Shown here: positions 63,140-64,000 of the stretch, piece after piece
Layout of the letters: each line of letters opens with the position of its first letter
Numbering within the stretch: the first letter of the stretch is position 1
Origin: Halomonas smyrnensis AAD6
Lineage (GTDB): Bacteria > Pseudomonadota > Gammaproteobacteria > Pseudomonadales > Halomonadaceae
Direction: 5' to 3'
Length of the DNA: 64,000 nt
NCBI RefSeq assembly: GCF_000265245.1
Contig: NZ_AJKS02000002.1
Location: 124,001-188,000, forward strand
Made by a program: the position numbers and the translations under genes
Notes under the pieces: model-generated
Told to the model about the DNA's origin: nothing
Databases searched by the model: none
What the model saw: only the letters and a program-made list of their open reading frames with translations

Positions 63140-64000
63140 ATGCTGACAGAGCTCGCCATTCGTGACTTCGCCATCGTCGACCATCTGGAGCTCGAGCTCG
63201 GCGGCGGCATGACCGCCATCACCGGCGAGACCGGGGCCGGCAAGTCGATCCTGCTCGGCGCCCTGGGGCTGTGCCTCGGCGAGCGCGCCGATGCCGGCAG
63301 CGTGCGTCACGGCGCCGAGCGTGCCGACCTCAGCGCGCGCTTCGACATCGCCGCCCTGCCCGCGGCCCGGGAATGGCTGGCCGGCCGCGAGCTGCCCGAG
63401 GACGACTGCCTGCTGCGCCGCGTGGTGACCCGCGGCGGGCGCTCCAAGGCCTGGATCAATGGCCAGCCGGCCACCGTCGCCGACCTCAAGGCGCTGGGCG
63501 GCCACCTGATCGAGATCCACGGCCAGCACGCCCACCAGGCGCTGCTCGGTGAAGAGACCCACCTGCGGCTGCTCGACGACTTCGCCGGCCACGACGAGGC
63601 GGTGGCCGCCCTGGGCGAGACCTTCCGCAAGTGGCGCGAGGCGAAGCGTCGCCTCAAGCGGCTGGCCGAGGACGGCGACGAGCTGCGCGCCCGCCGCCAG
63701 CTGCTACGCTATCAGGTCGAGGAGCTCGACCAGCTGGCGCTGGCCGACGACGAGCTGACCGGCCTGGAGACCGAGCAGGAGGAGCTAGCCCACGCCGAGG
63801 AGCGCCTGCGCGAGGCCCAGTTCGCCGCCACCTGCTGCGACGGCGAGGAGGGCGGCGCCCTGCCGCTGCTGCAGCAGGCCGTGAACCATCTCTCCGCGCT
63901 GCCCGGCAGCGACCGCGGCGCCCTGGCCGAGGCGCTGACGATGCTCGGCGACGCCTGCATCCAGGTCGAGGAGGCCGGGCGCGAGCTCAACCACTTCGCC
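63140..64000 (+). CDS. recN: DNA repair protein RecN, N-terminal part (runs off the right edge)
   Basis: RecN is an SMC-like ATPase that acts at double-strand breaks in recombinational repair. The visible 287 residues start MLTELAIRDFAIVDHLELEL. They contain Walker A GETGAGKS near residue 30, the segment EIHGQHAHQALL, and then a Leu/Glu/Arg-rich coiled-coil arm beginning around residue 155. The full protein is usually about 550 residues. GGGAGG precedes the ATG. Its promoter has a LexA-like box. Divergence from grpE is the order also seen around E. coli grpE (grpE-nadK-recN), here without nadK between. Confidence 0.95.
   Translation, partial: MLTELAIRDFAIVDHLELELGGGMTAITGETGAGKSILLGALGLCLGERADAGSVRHGAERADLSARFDIAALPAAREWLAGRELPEDDCLLRRVVTRGGRSKAWINGQPATVADLKALGGHLIEIHGQHAHQALLGEETHLRLLDDFAGHDEAVAALGETFRKWREAKRRLKRLAEDGDELRARRQLLRYQVEELDQLALADDELTGLETEQEELAHAEERLREAQFAATCCDGEEGGALPLLQQAVNHLSALPGSDRGALAEALTMLGDACIQVEEAGRELNHFA

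Overview
The window looks like chromosomal core sequence from a high-GC gammaproteobacterium of the Halomonadaceae (Halomonas or a close relative). This rests on gene order and protein content: dksA-gluQ-cbrX-cbrA-cbrB-[sRNA]-pcnB-folK-panB-panC as in pseudomonads, the ftsH-folP-glmM-tpiA-secG-tRNA-rimP-nusA-infB-rbfA-truB-rpsO-pnp block of gammaproteobacteria, a compatible-solute (BCCT) transporter, and a thiolase of the PHA/ketone-body type. The genus is an inference; no database search was possible. No prophage, integrase, transposase or CRISPR array is visible.

Layout. Positions 1-540 hold the start of a BCCT transporter (minus). Positions 862-6498 are a complete minus-strand rRNA operon: tandem promoters P1/P2, boxA leader, 16S, tRNA-Ile, a decayed second tRNA-Ile copy, tRNA-Ala, 23S, 5S and terminator. 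Next come tyrS/anmK, the twitching ATPases pilU-pilT, yggS-proC-yggT, metX-metW, sfsA with an aminotransferase, then dksA-gluQ. Positions 19532-24803 form a carbon/nitrogen-status module: the small membrane protein CbrX, the transporter-kinase fusion CbrA, the sigma-54 activator CbrB, and directly downstream a structured RNA gene not represented by any protein frame. pcnB-folK-panB-panC, a thiolase and an MFS exporter follow. From 31.3 to 46.8 kb lies the long minus-strand translation/RNA-processing/cell-envelope block with tRNA-fMet and tRNA-Leu. Then come yhbY, carA-carB-greA, dapB, a DUF2218 gene divergent from a FecBCD-type ABC uptake operon, two EamA exporters, the grpE-dnaK-dnaJ heat-shock cluster, and the start of recN.

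The most interesting item is the RNA gene at about 24310-24803. It sits exactly where Pseudomonas carries crcZ, has a correctly spaced sigma-54 promoter (TGGCA/TGC) with an upstream TGTTACC...GGTAACA inverted pair, ends in a perfect 10-bp terminator hairpin, and carries seven to eight A-rich CA motifs (AACAACAA type) of the kind that titrate Hfq/Crc. Six motifs between 24339 and 24589 each lie in the loop of their own GC-rich hairpin, and the arms differ in sequence from hairpin to hairpin. A further motif sits in the apical loop of a nested 3' domain. The sequence therefore argues for a carbon-catabolite-repression decoy RNA under CbrAB control, with an ordered hairpin-display architecture.

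Other notable points are a two-copy intergenic repeat family with terminal inverted repeats (9298-9380 and 13951-14103), a cluster of TGTTAC-like half-sites before panB, an initiator tRNA with a U1/U72 mismatch, two good sigma-32 promoters in the grpE-dnaK region, and a LexA-like box on the recN promoter.
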